Both the position numbers and the translations under genes were made by a program. The notes under the pieces are model-generated. The model had not been told where the DNA came from. It saw only the letters and a program-made list of their open reading frames with translations, and made no database searches. A stretch of 64,000 bases of DNA from Phaeospirillum tilakii (GTDB lineage: Bacteria > Pseudomonadota > Alphaproteobacteria > Rhodospirillales > Magnetospirillaceae), in contig NZ_JBHUIY010000018.1 in the NCBI RefSeq assembly GCF_042683125.1, positions 1 through 64,000 on the forward strand, given 5' to 3'. How positions within the stretch are numbered: position 1 is the first letter of the stretch; each line of letters starts with the position of its first letter. Of the stretch, positions 53,013-61,900 are shown piece after piece.

Positions 53013-54809
53013 TTAGCGGCCGGCCGGCTCGGCGAGGGCGCCGGTACCGCAGACCAGGGTCAGGAAGCCGCCGTCGATTTCCGCGACGAAACCGCGTTTG
53101 ACCAGCCCGGACATGTCGCCGTCCACCAGGGTCCTCGGCCGGAAGCTGCGGCAGGCCCGGAGCTGTTCCATCTCCGCCGCGTCGATCTCGGTGACTTCCT
53201 CGACGGCGCAGTCGCGCGTGTCGCGGACCAGCAGCCGTTTCCCCTCCCGGAAGACCACCAGCTCGGCCGGATTCGCGCTCCAGCGGTCGTACCATTTGCC
53301 GATCTCCAGCATGAAGCGGGCCAGGATCTCCGGGTGGCTGCGGACGTCCGAGTTCATCTCGCCATCGAAATTGTAGGCCAGCTTCATCAGGTCGATGTCG
53401 CCGGGAAACGACTTGCCGTAGCCGCCCATCGGCCGGAGGCCGGTGATGCCGTGCTCGTCGTGGCGATCGAAATAGGGGCTGTAGCGCTGGAGGTAGATCG
53501 GGGTGATGATCGGCGGGTCCAGGTGCTGGAGCAGCGGCAGGCGGTCGGAGATCTCGTCGTAATCCTCCGCCGCGTCGTTGGGCAGGGCGACCAGATGGTT
53601 CCATTTCGCCTCGATGCCGAGTTCCTTGCAATTCCTCAGCACGGCGATGTTGGTCGCGGCGGTGGTGCCCTTTTTCATCATCTTCAGATGGCGGGTGGAC
53701 AGCGATTCGATGCCCGGCCCCAGCATGTCGACCCCGTGCGCCTTCATCTTCCGGAGCCGGTCGATGTCGAACATCGGCTTGATCTGATAGAACAGGCTGC
53801 CGTCAAATCCGCCCTCGGTCAGCCCGTCGAAGAATTCGTCGAAAAATTCGTCGGGGAAGACCGAATCGCAGGCGTAATACAGCTTGTATTCGGGATAACG
53901 CCGGCGCATCGCGCACAGCTGCGCCGCCGCCTTGCGGGGCGACATGGTGCGGAAGGACATGCCCTCATAGCTGATGCCGCAGAACTGGCAGCGGTTCTTC
54001 ACCCCCCACCAGCAGCCGCGCGAGGTTTCCAGATAGAGGAAGATGTCCTTGCGCTCGTCGGGAGGGTATTGCGCCAGGAAGTCGTCATAGTCGGGGAGGT
54101 CCTGATCTTCCAGGGACTCGACCGGGGCGCAGCGGATCAGCCTGTCGGCGGGCGGTTCGCCGCCGGCCAGCCGGTTTTCGCAAAAGGCGGGAAAGGTCAG
54201 GTCGGCCTCGCCGTCGAACAGGTAATCGACATGGGCGAACCGTGCCAGTTCCCGGCCCATCTCGCCGTAGCAATTGGTGCCGCCGATCACCACGGTCACC
54301 TCCGGCAACGCCTGCTTGACGGCCCGGGCGATCGCCAGCGAGGCGTTGACCTGGGAATAGAGGCTGCTCAGCCCGACGATCCGGGGCCGGACCCGGCGCA
54401 CCTCCTCGACCACGGCGGCGAGGAAGCCCGGGATGGCGTCCCGCGCCCTGGCCAGTTCCTGGTCCGACAGGCTGGTCCGCTTGTTGGCGAACAATTCGTA
54501 GTAGCGGGTGTAGAAGGATTCGCCGCGCGGGGCGGCCGGGGCCGGGGCCGGGGCGGGCGCCACGCCATGGGCGCTGGGCGAGAAGATCTGCTCCTGATAC
54601 AGCTCGTCCGGCGACACCACGGCCATGATGTCACGATAGAATTCCACCCCGATCCGGCGGGCGTACAGCGCGTTGGCATAAAGAACCGCCGAGGAAATCC
54701 CCTTCTTCTTCAGGGCGCTCTTCAGCACCGCCGTGCCGAGGCTGGGATGGCCGTAAGCATAGAACGGGGGAACGATCAGCAAGACCGCGCTATCGGTGTC
54801 ACCGTGCAT
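53013..54809 (-). CDS. RiPP-maturation B12-binding radical SAM protein (C-methyltransferase type)
   Basis: A 598-residue protein. An N-terminal cobalamin-binding-like domain (VLLIVPPFYAYGHPSLG, then VIGGTNCYGEMG) is followed by the radical SAM core with SRGCWWGVKNRCQFCGISYEG. The spacing Cys-x7-Cys-x2-Cys is the signature of the ribosomal-peptide-maturation radical SAM protein 1 family, whose members methylate unactivated carbons in peptides. The C-terminal 80 residues look like a winged-helix domain. It is the last gene of the RiPP operon and overlaps the protease gene by 11 bases. Confidence 0.85.
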   Translation of the reverse strand: MHGDTDSAVLLIVPPFYAYGHPSLGTAVLKSALKKKGISSAVLYANALYARRIGVEFYRDIMAVVSPDELYQEQIFSPSAHGVAPAPAPAPAAPRGESFYTRYYELFANKRTSLSDQELARARDAIPGFLAAVVEEVRRVRPRIVGLSSLYSQVNASLAIARAVKQALPEVTVVIGGTNCYGEMGRELARFAHVDYLFDGEADLTFPAFCENRLAGGEPPADRLIRCAPVESLEDQDLPDYDDFLAQYPPDERKDIFLYLETSRGCWWGVKNRCQFCGISYEGMSFRTMSPRKAAAQLCAMRRRYPEYKLYYACDSVFPDEFFDEFFDGLTEGGFDGSLFYQIKPMFDIDRLRKMKAHGVDMLGPGIESLSTRHLKMMKKGTTAATNIAVLRNCKELGIEAKWNHLVALPNDAAEDYDEISDRLPLLQHLDPPIITPIYLQRYSPYFDRHDEHGITGLRPMGGYGKSFPGDIDLMKLAYNFDGEMNSDVRSHPEILARFMLEIGKWYDRWSANPAELVVFREGKRLLVRDTRDCAVEEVTEIDAAEMEQLRACRSFRPRTLVDGDMSGLVKRGFVAEIDGGFLTLVCGTGALAEPAGR

Positions 54810-56463
54810 CGGGGATCCTTTGTTCTTGGTCGTGGTCGATCGCGGCGGCTGGCCGCAGCCGCGCCGCCATGGCCTTCAGCAGAGCGGTGCCGTTCGGGCT
54901 TCCCAGCCCGGTACAGGCGTCCCAACCGGGGGTGGCGCGGTAGTAATTGTTGTCGCCCTCGGTGATGTCGCGGCAGGCGTCCTGGTCCGGCGTGCCCAGC
55001 AGGCCGTAGAGGAACGGGTTGAGGAAGCCGACCGGCTGGCCCAGCGCCTGATTGAGGCGGGTGACGAGGCCCGCCCACAGCGGGGCGGCGGCGCTGGTCC
55101 CGCCGCTGACATGCCAGGCGCCGAGGATGTAGAGGCGGTAGCCGGTGAGCGGATCGGCATTGGCCGCGACATCGGGGACGCCGCGTCCGGTGAAGCCCGG
55201 GGGCAGCGTTCCGGGCGGGGGCGGCGGTTCGGGCGCGATGCCGGCCCTGGTCTGATAGGGCGGGATCGGGAACCGGGCGCTGACCCCGCCCCCGGTCGCC
55301 AGAGACCAGCAGGGGCTGTTCCAGACGGTCTCGCGCTCGATCCGGCCGTTCCGGGCGACCAGCTGGGTCCCGCCGCAGCACAACACTTCCGGGACCGATC
55401 CGGGGAAATCGGCCACCAGCCTGCCGTCTGGCGCGCCATCGGAGGCGCCTTCGTCGCCCGAGGCGACGCAGACGGTCACGCCCAGCTGGGCGGCGTCGGC
55501 GATGATCCGTCGCATCTGGTCGGCCGCCGCCTGGGACCAGGCGGTTTCCGGCTCGCCCCAACTGATCGAGAGGACCTCGGGCTGGTTGACGCTGTCGTGG
55601 ATCGCTTCCTGGATGACCTCCATGAAGCCCAATTGGGTGTCGTCGGTGGCGAAATAGACCACCGTGGTGGCCTTGGGGACGATCGCGGCGGCGACCTCGA
55701 TGTCCATCACTACTTCCCCGTAGCCCTTGGTCGGGTTGTCGATGGTGCCGGGATTGTTGGGGCCGACCACCAGGATCCGGGGCGGGGGGAGGTCGAGCGC
55801 GGCGAAATAGCTGTCGAGGTCGGATTGCAGGAAGCCCGCTCCCCCCTGGATCAGGCCCAGGCAGCGGCCCTCGCCCTGGCCGGCGGGGAAGTCGTAAATC
55901 CGGGCCAGCTCGGGGGCGGTGTACAAAGCGAGGCTCCCGGGCTGCGGCGTCGCGGCGTCGGCCGAGGGGCGCGGACTGGCCTGCCGCCGGGCGATCGGGT
56001 GGCTGTCCAGCCCCATCACCACGGTGATCACCTCCGTCAGCTCGCGGGGGATTTGCACCGCGCCGACATGGCTGCGGAAGCGCACCCCCTGCCGCTCGAA
56101 CAGGGTGAGTTCGACGCCGAACGCCCGGTTGACCGCCGCGACCGGGCCGGACAGCGTGACCAGACACTTGCCGGCATCGATTTTGTCCACCGCGAGCCCG
56201 TTGTCCCGGGCAAAGGCGGCGACCCGGTCGAGGCTCGCCGGCGGGGCGGCATGGGTGCGGGCAAAGTCCTCCCGCCGCAGATGCGGGGGGCAGGCCACGG
56301 CGGCAAAGGCGAACCGGTCGGCCGGGAGCGCCCCGCCCACCGGCTCGGGACGCCGCACATAGACGTTGAGCCGGATCCGCTCGTCGGCCGGCGCCGGGCC
56401 GATCCTGACCGCGCCGGGAGGGGAGGGCGGTTCGCTGCCGTTGAGTGGGACTCGGTTCTCCAT
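54799..56463 (-). CDS. S53 (sedolisin/kumamolisin) serine-carboxyl peptidase
   Basis: A 554-residue protease. A pro-domain of about 180 residues (LNVYVRRPEPVGGALPAD, HPIARRQ) is followed by the catalytic domain with Glu-x3-Asp in GYGEVVMDIEVAAAI, the Asp of ASGDEGASDG, and Ser457 in SGGTSAAAPLWAGL. The calcium site is near the C-terminus (DITEGDN). There is no signal peptide. Sedolisins usually work at acid pH outside the cell. Inside this operon it could cleave the RiPP leader, an inference from position. GAGGAG precedes the ATG. Confidence 0.9.
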   Translation of the reverse strand: MENRVPLNGSEPPSPPGAVRIGPAPADERIRLNVYVRRPEPVGGALPADRFAFAAVACPPHLRREDFARTHAAPPASLDRVAAFARDNGLAVDKIDAGKCLVTLSGPVAAVNRAFGVELTLFERQGVRFRSHVGAVQIPRELTEVITVVMGLDSHPIARRQASPRPSADAATPQPGSLALYTAPELARIYDFPAGQGEGRCLGLIQGGAGFLQSDLDSYFAALDLPPPRILVVGPNNPGTIDNPTKGYGEVVMDIEVAAAIVPKATTVVYFATDDTQLGFMEVIQEAIHDSVNQPEVLSISWGEPETAWSQAAADQMRRIIADAAQLGVTVCVASGDEGASDGAPDGRLVADFPGSVPEVLCCGGTQLVARNGRIERETVWNSPCWSLATGGGVSARFPIPPYQTRAGIAPEPPPPPGTLPPGFTGRGVPDVAANADPLTGYRLYILGAWHVSGGTSAAAPLWAGLVTRLNQALGQPVGFLNPFLYGLLGTPDQDACRDITEGDNNYYRATPGWDACTGLGSPNGTALLKAMAARLRPAAAIDHDQEQRIPDAR

Positions 56464-56555
56464 GATCGACGCTCCTCATCCTGCCCGGCGCATGAAGGGA
56501 TGGGTTGGGGCCGCACCGGCCGAGACGGTGACGCCCCCACGCCGGGCGGCCGGCA

Positions 56556-57911
56556 TCAGCCCTCCGCGCCGAGGCGCTCCCGCAGGTAGATCGGGAAAAC
56601 ATCCCGCCAATTGTATTTGTAGCTCGGGCATCTCGGGCCCTGCTCCGTCAGCACCAGATTGCTGTGCGGACAATGGGCGTAGCACAGCGGAAGAAACGGG
56701 CAGTCGCGGCAGGAGGGATTGCTTTCGGGCCGCTGGGCCCCCCACTTGGACAGGTCCGGATCGTCGTCGATCCGCGAGAAGTCGCGGATGCTGGTGCGTC
56801 CGCTGCCTCCGGCGCCCAATTCGTGGTCGCACTTGAGGATGGTGCCCCGGTGGTCGATGACGAAGCCGTTGGCGACCGACGCGTAGCATCCCAGATAGCC
56901 GACCTCGAAAATCAGCGGGGTGAAGGGGGGGAAGCCGTGCGCGCGGGCCAGGTCGATCAAGGCGCGTTCCCGGCGGGCGAAATCCTCCATCGAGAAGTGG
57001 AGGTTCGCCCTGGGCAGGTAGTTCGCGGCCGAATCCGAGGCCTTGTAATTGAAGACCGGGTAGAAATAGAGGCCGGACAGGCAATCCTGCAGCCCCGCCG
57101 CGTCAAGCTGCGCCAGGAGTGTCGGCACCCGATCGATGTTGAGCTGGCTGACGTTGACCCGCGCGAGGATGCGCAGATGTTTGCCGGCGGCGGCGATGTT
57201 GGCGAGGATGCGATCGAACGAGTCGGCCGGCGGTTGCCCGTCCTGGCTGGCGCGGCGGACCCGGTCATGCTCGTCCCGGCTGCCGTCGAACGTCACCTGG
57301 ACCGAGGTGATGCCGCAGGCGGCCAGTTCCTCCGCCGTCTTCTCGTCGAGCAGATAGAAGTTCGAGACCATGCGGAAGGCGAAGGTCACCCCCATCCGGT
57401 GACAGATCTCGCGCAGCCGGTTCGCGGCCGCGACGATGAAGGATTTGGACAGCAGCGGTTCGCCGCCGAACCAGGTGATGCCCAGGCTGCCGCCCTCCGT
57501 CAGGCGGGAGGTGATGAAGGCCAGCAGGGATTCGAGGTCGTGCGCGCCCAGCGCGCTGTCGCTGTCCTTGCCCTCGTAGCAGTAATAGCAATTCATGTTG
57601 CAGCGCAGGCTGGGCGCGATCACCAGCGACACCGCCGCGGTGTCGGCGATGGTGCGGTCGTATTTGGCGATGGCCAGGGCCAGTTCGTCGATCTCGGCCG
57701 GGACCACGAAACCGTTTTCCGCCAGGAAGCCGATCACGGCCGACCATGGGCCGGGATCGCCGGCGTCGCTGCCGGTCCGGCCGACGATCTGCTTGATCAA
57801 CTGAAGCTGCTCGACGGAAAGCAGGACCGACGTCCCGCGATAGGTATTGAAGAGATAGACGCCGTTGCCGTCGGGAATCTCGAGAGTGTAGCGCGACAGC
57901 CTGATCCCCAT
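56556..57911 (-). CDS. Radical SAM/SPASM peptide-modifying enzyme
   Basis: A 451-residue enzyme. An N-terminal RRE-like region precedes the radical SAM core with LRCNMNCYYCYEGKDS (Cys-x3-Cys-x2-Cys) and GITWFGGEPLLS. The C-terminal SPASM domain binds auxiliary clusters: GTILKCDHELG, then SCRDCPFLPLCYAHCPHS. This architecture forms thioether or carbon-carbon crosslinks in peptides. The start at 57911 has AAGGGG. It lies 131 bases after the precursor gene, separated by a hairpin, as is common in RiPP operons. Confidence 0.88.
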   Translation of the reverse strand: MGIRLSRYTLEIPDGNGVYLFNTYRGTSVLLSVEQLQLIKQIVGRTGSDAGDPGPWSAVIGFLAENGFVVPAEIDELALAIAKYDRTIADTAAVSLVIAPSLRCNMNCYYCYEGKDSDSALGAHDLESLLAFITSRLTEGGSLGITWFGGEPLLSKSFIVAAANRLREICHRMGVTFAFRMVSNFYLLDEKTAEELAACGITSVQVTFDGSRDEHDRVRRASQDGQPPADSFDRILANIAAAGKHLRILARVNVSQLNIDRVPTLLAQLDAAGLQDCLSGLYFYPVFNYKASDSAANYLPRANLHFSMEDFARRERALIDLARAHGFPPFTPLIFEVGYLGCYASVANGFVIDHRGTILKCDHELGAGGSGRTSIRDFSRIDDDPDLSKWGAQRPESNPSCRDCPFLPLCYAHCPHSNLVLTEQGPRCPSYKYNWRDVFPIYLRERLGAEG

Positions 57912-57968
57912 CTCGTCCCCTTTGCCGCGATGACGCGACCCGCTTGCCCGGTCGATGGGCGGAAGGTC

Positions 57969-57995
57969 CCGGCGCGACGGGATGCGACGCGCCGG
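57969..57995 (-). terminator. Hairpin between precursor and modifying-enzyme genes
   Basis: An 8-bp stem CCGGCGCG/CGCGCCGG with an 11-base loop and no T-tract. It may act as a partial terminator or RNA-stability element, lowering enzyme expression relative to precursor, as seen in many RiPP operons. This function is inferred. Confidence 0.45.
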
Positions 57996-58042
57996 TCCCC
58001 CCCTGAAACCGCCGGCTGGTCTGCTTGCCGGCCCGGCCCCGG

Positions 58043-58213
58043 TCAGTCCGCGATGCAGACGGCGCAGCGGGGCGCGACCTTGCCGCTCTTCGGCGAGGCG
58101 ACGTACTTGACCAGATCGGCCAGCAACTGCTCGGGGGTCAGGTGTTCCCCGATCTTGGTGCCCTCGGGGGCGGTGATCTTGATGGACTTTTCGTCGATCT
58201 TTTCGATCTTCAT
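58043..58213 (-). CDS. RiPP precursor peptide with a Cys-Ala-Val-Cys core
   Basis: A 56-residue peptide. The leader is acidic and helical (EKIDEKSIKITAPEGTKI, then LTPEQLLADLVKYV) and the end is SPKSGKVAPRCAVCIAD, with Cys50 and Cys53. The ATG at 58213 follows AAGGAGA; an earlier ATG at 58237 lacks a site. It is the first gene of an operon with two radical SAM enzymes and a protease, which points to a ribosomally made, modified peptide. Crosslinking of the two cysteines or methylation in this tail is likely but not shown. Confidence 0.75.
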   Translation of the reverse strand: MKIEKIDEKSIKITAPEGTKIGEHLTPEQLLADLVKYVASPKSGKVAPRCAVCIAD

Positions 58214-58254
58214 CTGCAACTCTCCTTGGTTTGGCACGACCCGGTTCGGGTTTG

Positions 58255-58316
58255 GTGGTGTGATGGCTTAAGATCACACCACTGATGGTTATCATCGTGC
58301 CGAGAGTTAGAGTCAA
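58255..58316 (-). promoter_or_regulatory. RiPP operon promoter with a 10-bp inverted repeat at the start site
   Basis: On the minus strand TTGACT (58316-58311), a 17-base spacer and GATAAC (58293-58288) form a sigma-70 promoter. A perfect 10-bp inverted repeat GTGGTGTGAT/ATCACACCAC (58255-58264 and 58273-58282) lies at the predicted start site. It could be an operator or a hairpin in the 5' leader. Confidence 0.6.
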
Positions 58317-58388
58317 TGGTTGTAATTATGAAATCTAACTTCGCAATAGCAGCAATGACTTTGGTATAGGCAACCAAGATTTACCGCC

Positions 58389-58415
58389 ATGAGTTGCGGC
58401 GCCAACTCATTTTTT
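58389..58415 (+). terminator. Plus-directed terminator with no plus gene before it
   Basis: Stem ATGAGTTG/CAACTCAT with a CGGCGC centre is followed by six Ts on the plus strand. No plus-strand gene lies before it since 52925, so it may end a small RNA or antisense transcript. The rest of 58283-58602 shows nothing else supportable. Confidence 0.5.
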
Positions 58416-58602
58416 GTTAAACTCGATAGATTGGATGGACTGTTTGCGGGGAGATGAGGATTGGCCCGCCCGTGCGGATCATGGCAAAGGCCGGCCGGTA
58501 AGCCCGCGCGGCGTTTGAGCGTCACCGTCTTGGCCTGACCTGACCCGACAGGGCAGGTCATGGACCGGGCGGCATAACGGGTCGGGGAGGCGTAGGGAGG
58601 CG

Positions 58603-58655
58603 CACCTTCCCTAAGTCTCTATTTTCATTAAGAAAATTGGGCCTTAGGGAAGGTG
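58603..58655. repeat. 13-bp perfect inverted repeat touching the tRNA-Ser end
   Basis: CACCTTCCCTAAG (58603-58615) and its complement (58643-58655) enclose a 27-base AT-rich loop with an inner ATTTTC/GAAAAT hairpin. The right arm overlaps the tRNA CCA by two bases. It may terminate the tRNA or be the end of an inserted element. Confidence 0.7.
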
Positions 58656-58746
58656 GCGGAGGGGGCGGGATTCGAACCCGCGCTAGGGGTTGACCCCCTA
58701 GGACGGTTTAGCAAACCGTTGGTTTCAGCCACTCACCCACCCCTCC
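58654..58746 (-). tRNA. tRNA-Ser (anticodon GCT)
   Basis: A 93-base class II tRNA on the minus strand. The acceptor is GGAGGGG/CCCCTCC, the anticodon stem ACGGT/ACCGT has loop TTGCTAA (GCT), the long variable arm is CTAGGGG/CCCCTAG, the T-arm is normal and the CCA is encoded. It borders the RiPP region. Confidence 0.95.
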
Positions 58747-58866
58747 GCGAGGCGACGGCTAAGCCGCCGTGGCTGGAGCGGCTTTTCTATCCGAAAGGCT
58801 GGATGGGGTCAATGCCTCGTTTGCGGAAAACTTTCTTCCCGCCACCGATCCCTTTTCGAAAACAAA

Positions 58867-58915
58867 GGGGGTCCGGGGCCTCGCCCCGGCGGGTTCACGG
58901 GCGGCGCCCGTGTCC
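58867..58915. repeat. Double-hairpin repeat, second subfamily
   Basis: GGGGGTCCGGGGCCTCGCCC then CACGGGCGGCGCCCGTG, closely like 21461-21512. It lies 12 bases beyond the HD-GYP gene end and may serve as its terminator. Confidence 0.65.
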
Positions 58916-58927
58916 TTCCCCCCGCCG

Positions 58928-61900
58928 TCACCCTTCTTCCCCCGCCCCCAGCAGCGGAGCGATCTCGACCGAATCGATCTGCTCGATCGGCAGGAACCGC
59001 TCGGCGTAGCGCAGATGGATGTCGGCGGTCAGCATCAGGTCGAACAGATCGGGATCGATCTCGCCGCGCCGCTTGGCCTCGGCCAGCGCCCGCACCGCCT
59101 GGGACAGGCGCGGTGGCCGGCCGTCGGGGTCGGCGGTGGCGGTGAGGATCTCGAACCGGTCGGCGATCGCCAGGATCCGCGCCGGCACCGACAGGGCCGG
59201 GCCGGACAGGTGGCGGGGATAGCCGTTGCCGGTCAGGGTTTCGTGGTGGGCGCCGGCCTGTTCCGGCACCCGCGCCAGACTGGGCGGGAAGGGCAGGCTT
59301 TCCAGCAGCGCCACCGTCTGGCCGGCATGTTCGTTGACCTTGGCCCGTTCCTCGGCGGTCAGGGTGCCCCGGCGCACCGACAGGCAATGCAGCTCGCCGA
59401 AATCGTAGAGATGGGGCGGCCGCTCGGTCTCGCTGCCGAAGGCGAGGTCGTCGGCGCGGCGCGGCACCACCTGATGCGGCCGGTCGGCCAGCAGCGGCTC
59501 GGGGGTCGGCAGCGGCGGCGGCGGCACCGCCGCCAGCCGGCGCAGCTCGCGCGGCGACAGCCCGAGCCGGTCGTCGAAATGGCGCATCCAGGTGCGGGCG
59601 GCGATGGCGCGCAGCCGCTCGATCCGTTCGGCGGTCATCTCGGTGGTGCCGAGGTTGCAGGCGGCGACGAAGGCGAAATCCTCGCGCAGCCGGGTGGTTT
59701 CGGCGGCGAAGGCGGCCTCGGCCTCGGCCGGCGGGGTGCCGGCGGCCTCGGCCTCCAGCCGGGCGATGCGGGCATCGCGCCACAGCAGCTCGAACCGGGT
59801 GCGGATCTCGTGGATGCGGTTGTGCACCGTCTCCAGCCGGGTCGCCTTGTCGAGCAGGAAGTCCGGGGTGGTGATCTTGCCGCAATCATGCAGCCAGGCG
59901 CCGATGCGGACCTCGCGCCATTGCTCGGCGGTCAGGGTGAAGGCGGCCAGCGGGCCGTGTTCGGTCCGCGCCGCCGCCTCGGTCAGCATCATCGCCAGTT
60001 CCGGCACCCGGGTGCAGTGCTCGCCGCCGCCGCGATCGTCGAGCGCCCGGGCCAGGGTGCGGGCCATCGCCTCGATCAGGCGGTCCTGTGCCTCCAGCCG
60101 CTGGTGGTTGTTGAGGGCGGTGGCCGCCTGGGCCGCCAGCGCCTCGACCACCCGCTGCACCTCGGTGCCGAAGCCGACCACCCCGCTCTCGTCGCGGGCG
60201 TTGATCAGTTGCAGCGCGCCGATCGCCTCGCCGTCGCGGGTCACCAGCGGCACCGTCAGCAGCGAGCGCGAGCGGTAGCCGGTGCGCTGGTCGAAGGCGC
60301 GGGTGGCCGACAGGTCGAAGCGGCGGTCGGCCGCGGCGTCGTCGATCGCCACGGTGCGGCGGGTCAGCACGGCGTGGCTGACCAGATTGCCGTGGTTGGG
60401 GCGCCCGTCCGACAGCGCCAGCGGCACCGGGGCCAGGGTCGGGGTCGGCTCGCCCGGGCCGCCGACCTCGATCCCCAGGCTGTCGTTGCGCATGATCTCG
60501 AACCGCAGCAGCTCGCCGTCGCGGCGATAGACCGTGCCGCCGTCGGCGCCGGCCAGTTCCTTGGCCCCGGCCAGCACCATCTCCAGCAGCCGGGCCGGGT
60601 CGCGTTCCGCCGCCAGCGCCAGCGCCAGTTCGACCAGCCGTTCCAGCCGGGTCCGGGTGGCGGCCAGGGCGCGGTCGCGGTGGGCCAGGGTGGTGGTCAT
60701 CAGGGCAAAGGCGCGGGACAGGTCGGCCACCTCGCGGATCGCCGAATCCGGGGCGACCGGGGCGGAGAAATCCTGTCCCTCGATCCGCCGCGCCTGATCG
60801 GCCAGCGCGGTGACGGTGCGGGCGATCCGCCCCGCCGCCAGCAGCGACAGCGGCACCATCACCGCCAGCATCAGCCCGGCGACGATCAGCACCCGCCGCT
60901 GCATCTCGCTGATCGGGGCGGTGAAGTCGCTGAACGGGGCGATCACCCCGAGCGACAGCATCTTGCCGTTGCGGTCGGACCAGTCGGTCATGCTGGCCAG
61001 CATCTCGGTGCCGCCGGCTTCGAGCCGCACCACCTGGGCATCGGCCGCCAGCGGCGCCAGCGCCGCCAGCAGCGGCTGGTCGAGTCCGGCCAGCGGCGCC
61101 AGCGGCGCCATCCCGCCCCCGGCCGGGGTCAGCGTCGGGCTGAGCGCCACCACCCGCCGCTGTCGGTCGAGCAGCACCATCCCGCCATGGGCCGAGATGC
61201 TCTGTTCCGCCACGAACGCCGCCACCCGCCGCAGGGTGACGTGGATGCCGAACACCACCCCGGGATGCGGCCCGGCCGCGCTGGCGGTGATCCCGGGTTC
61301 GGGCAGGGTCGAGAACAGGTAGGGATCGGTCAGGTTCGGCCCGCCGCCGGATGCCGCCTGCTGGTACCAGGGCCGCTCGCGCGGGTCCATCCCGGCCGGG
61401 GCGTGGCGCTCGCTGCCGGCCAGCACCGCGCCGGCGCGGTCGATGAAGGTCCACACCTCGCGCCGCGCCTCGCCCGACGGGGCCAGGATCGCCCGCAGCA
61501 TGGTCCAGGTCTCGGGCGGGGCGTGGTAGGGGCCGAGCAGGCGCGGATCGCCCCGCGCCGCGATCGCCTGGAGCAGGCTGCCGTCGGCAAAGCCGATCAC
61601 CGCCGAATAATAGGCTTCGTTCTGGGCCAGCGCCCGCAGCAGCACCGGCATCGCCGGGTGGTCGAGCGGCGGGCCGGTCACCGGGTCGGCGATCACCGGC
61701 AGCGCCGCGGTCAGTCCGACCAGATCGAGCAGGTCCTGGACCTGATCGCCGACCCGTTCCTCCAGCCGGGCGGTGACCTCGGCGAACAGCCGTTCCGCCT
61801 CCAGCCGGGCGGCGTCGCTGCCGGCGAGGAAGATGCTGGCCGCGATCGCCGCGGTCAGACCGCTGACCACCACCGCGATCGCCAGCACGATGCTGATCTG

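Noticed and set aside
58313..58561. Minus-strand ORF of 82 codons upstream of the RiPP precursor
   Set aside because: It overlaps the RiPP promoter and contains the orphan terminator; no ribosome site.
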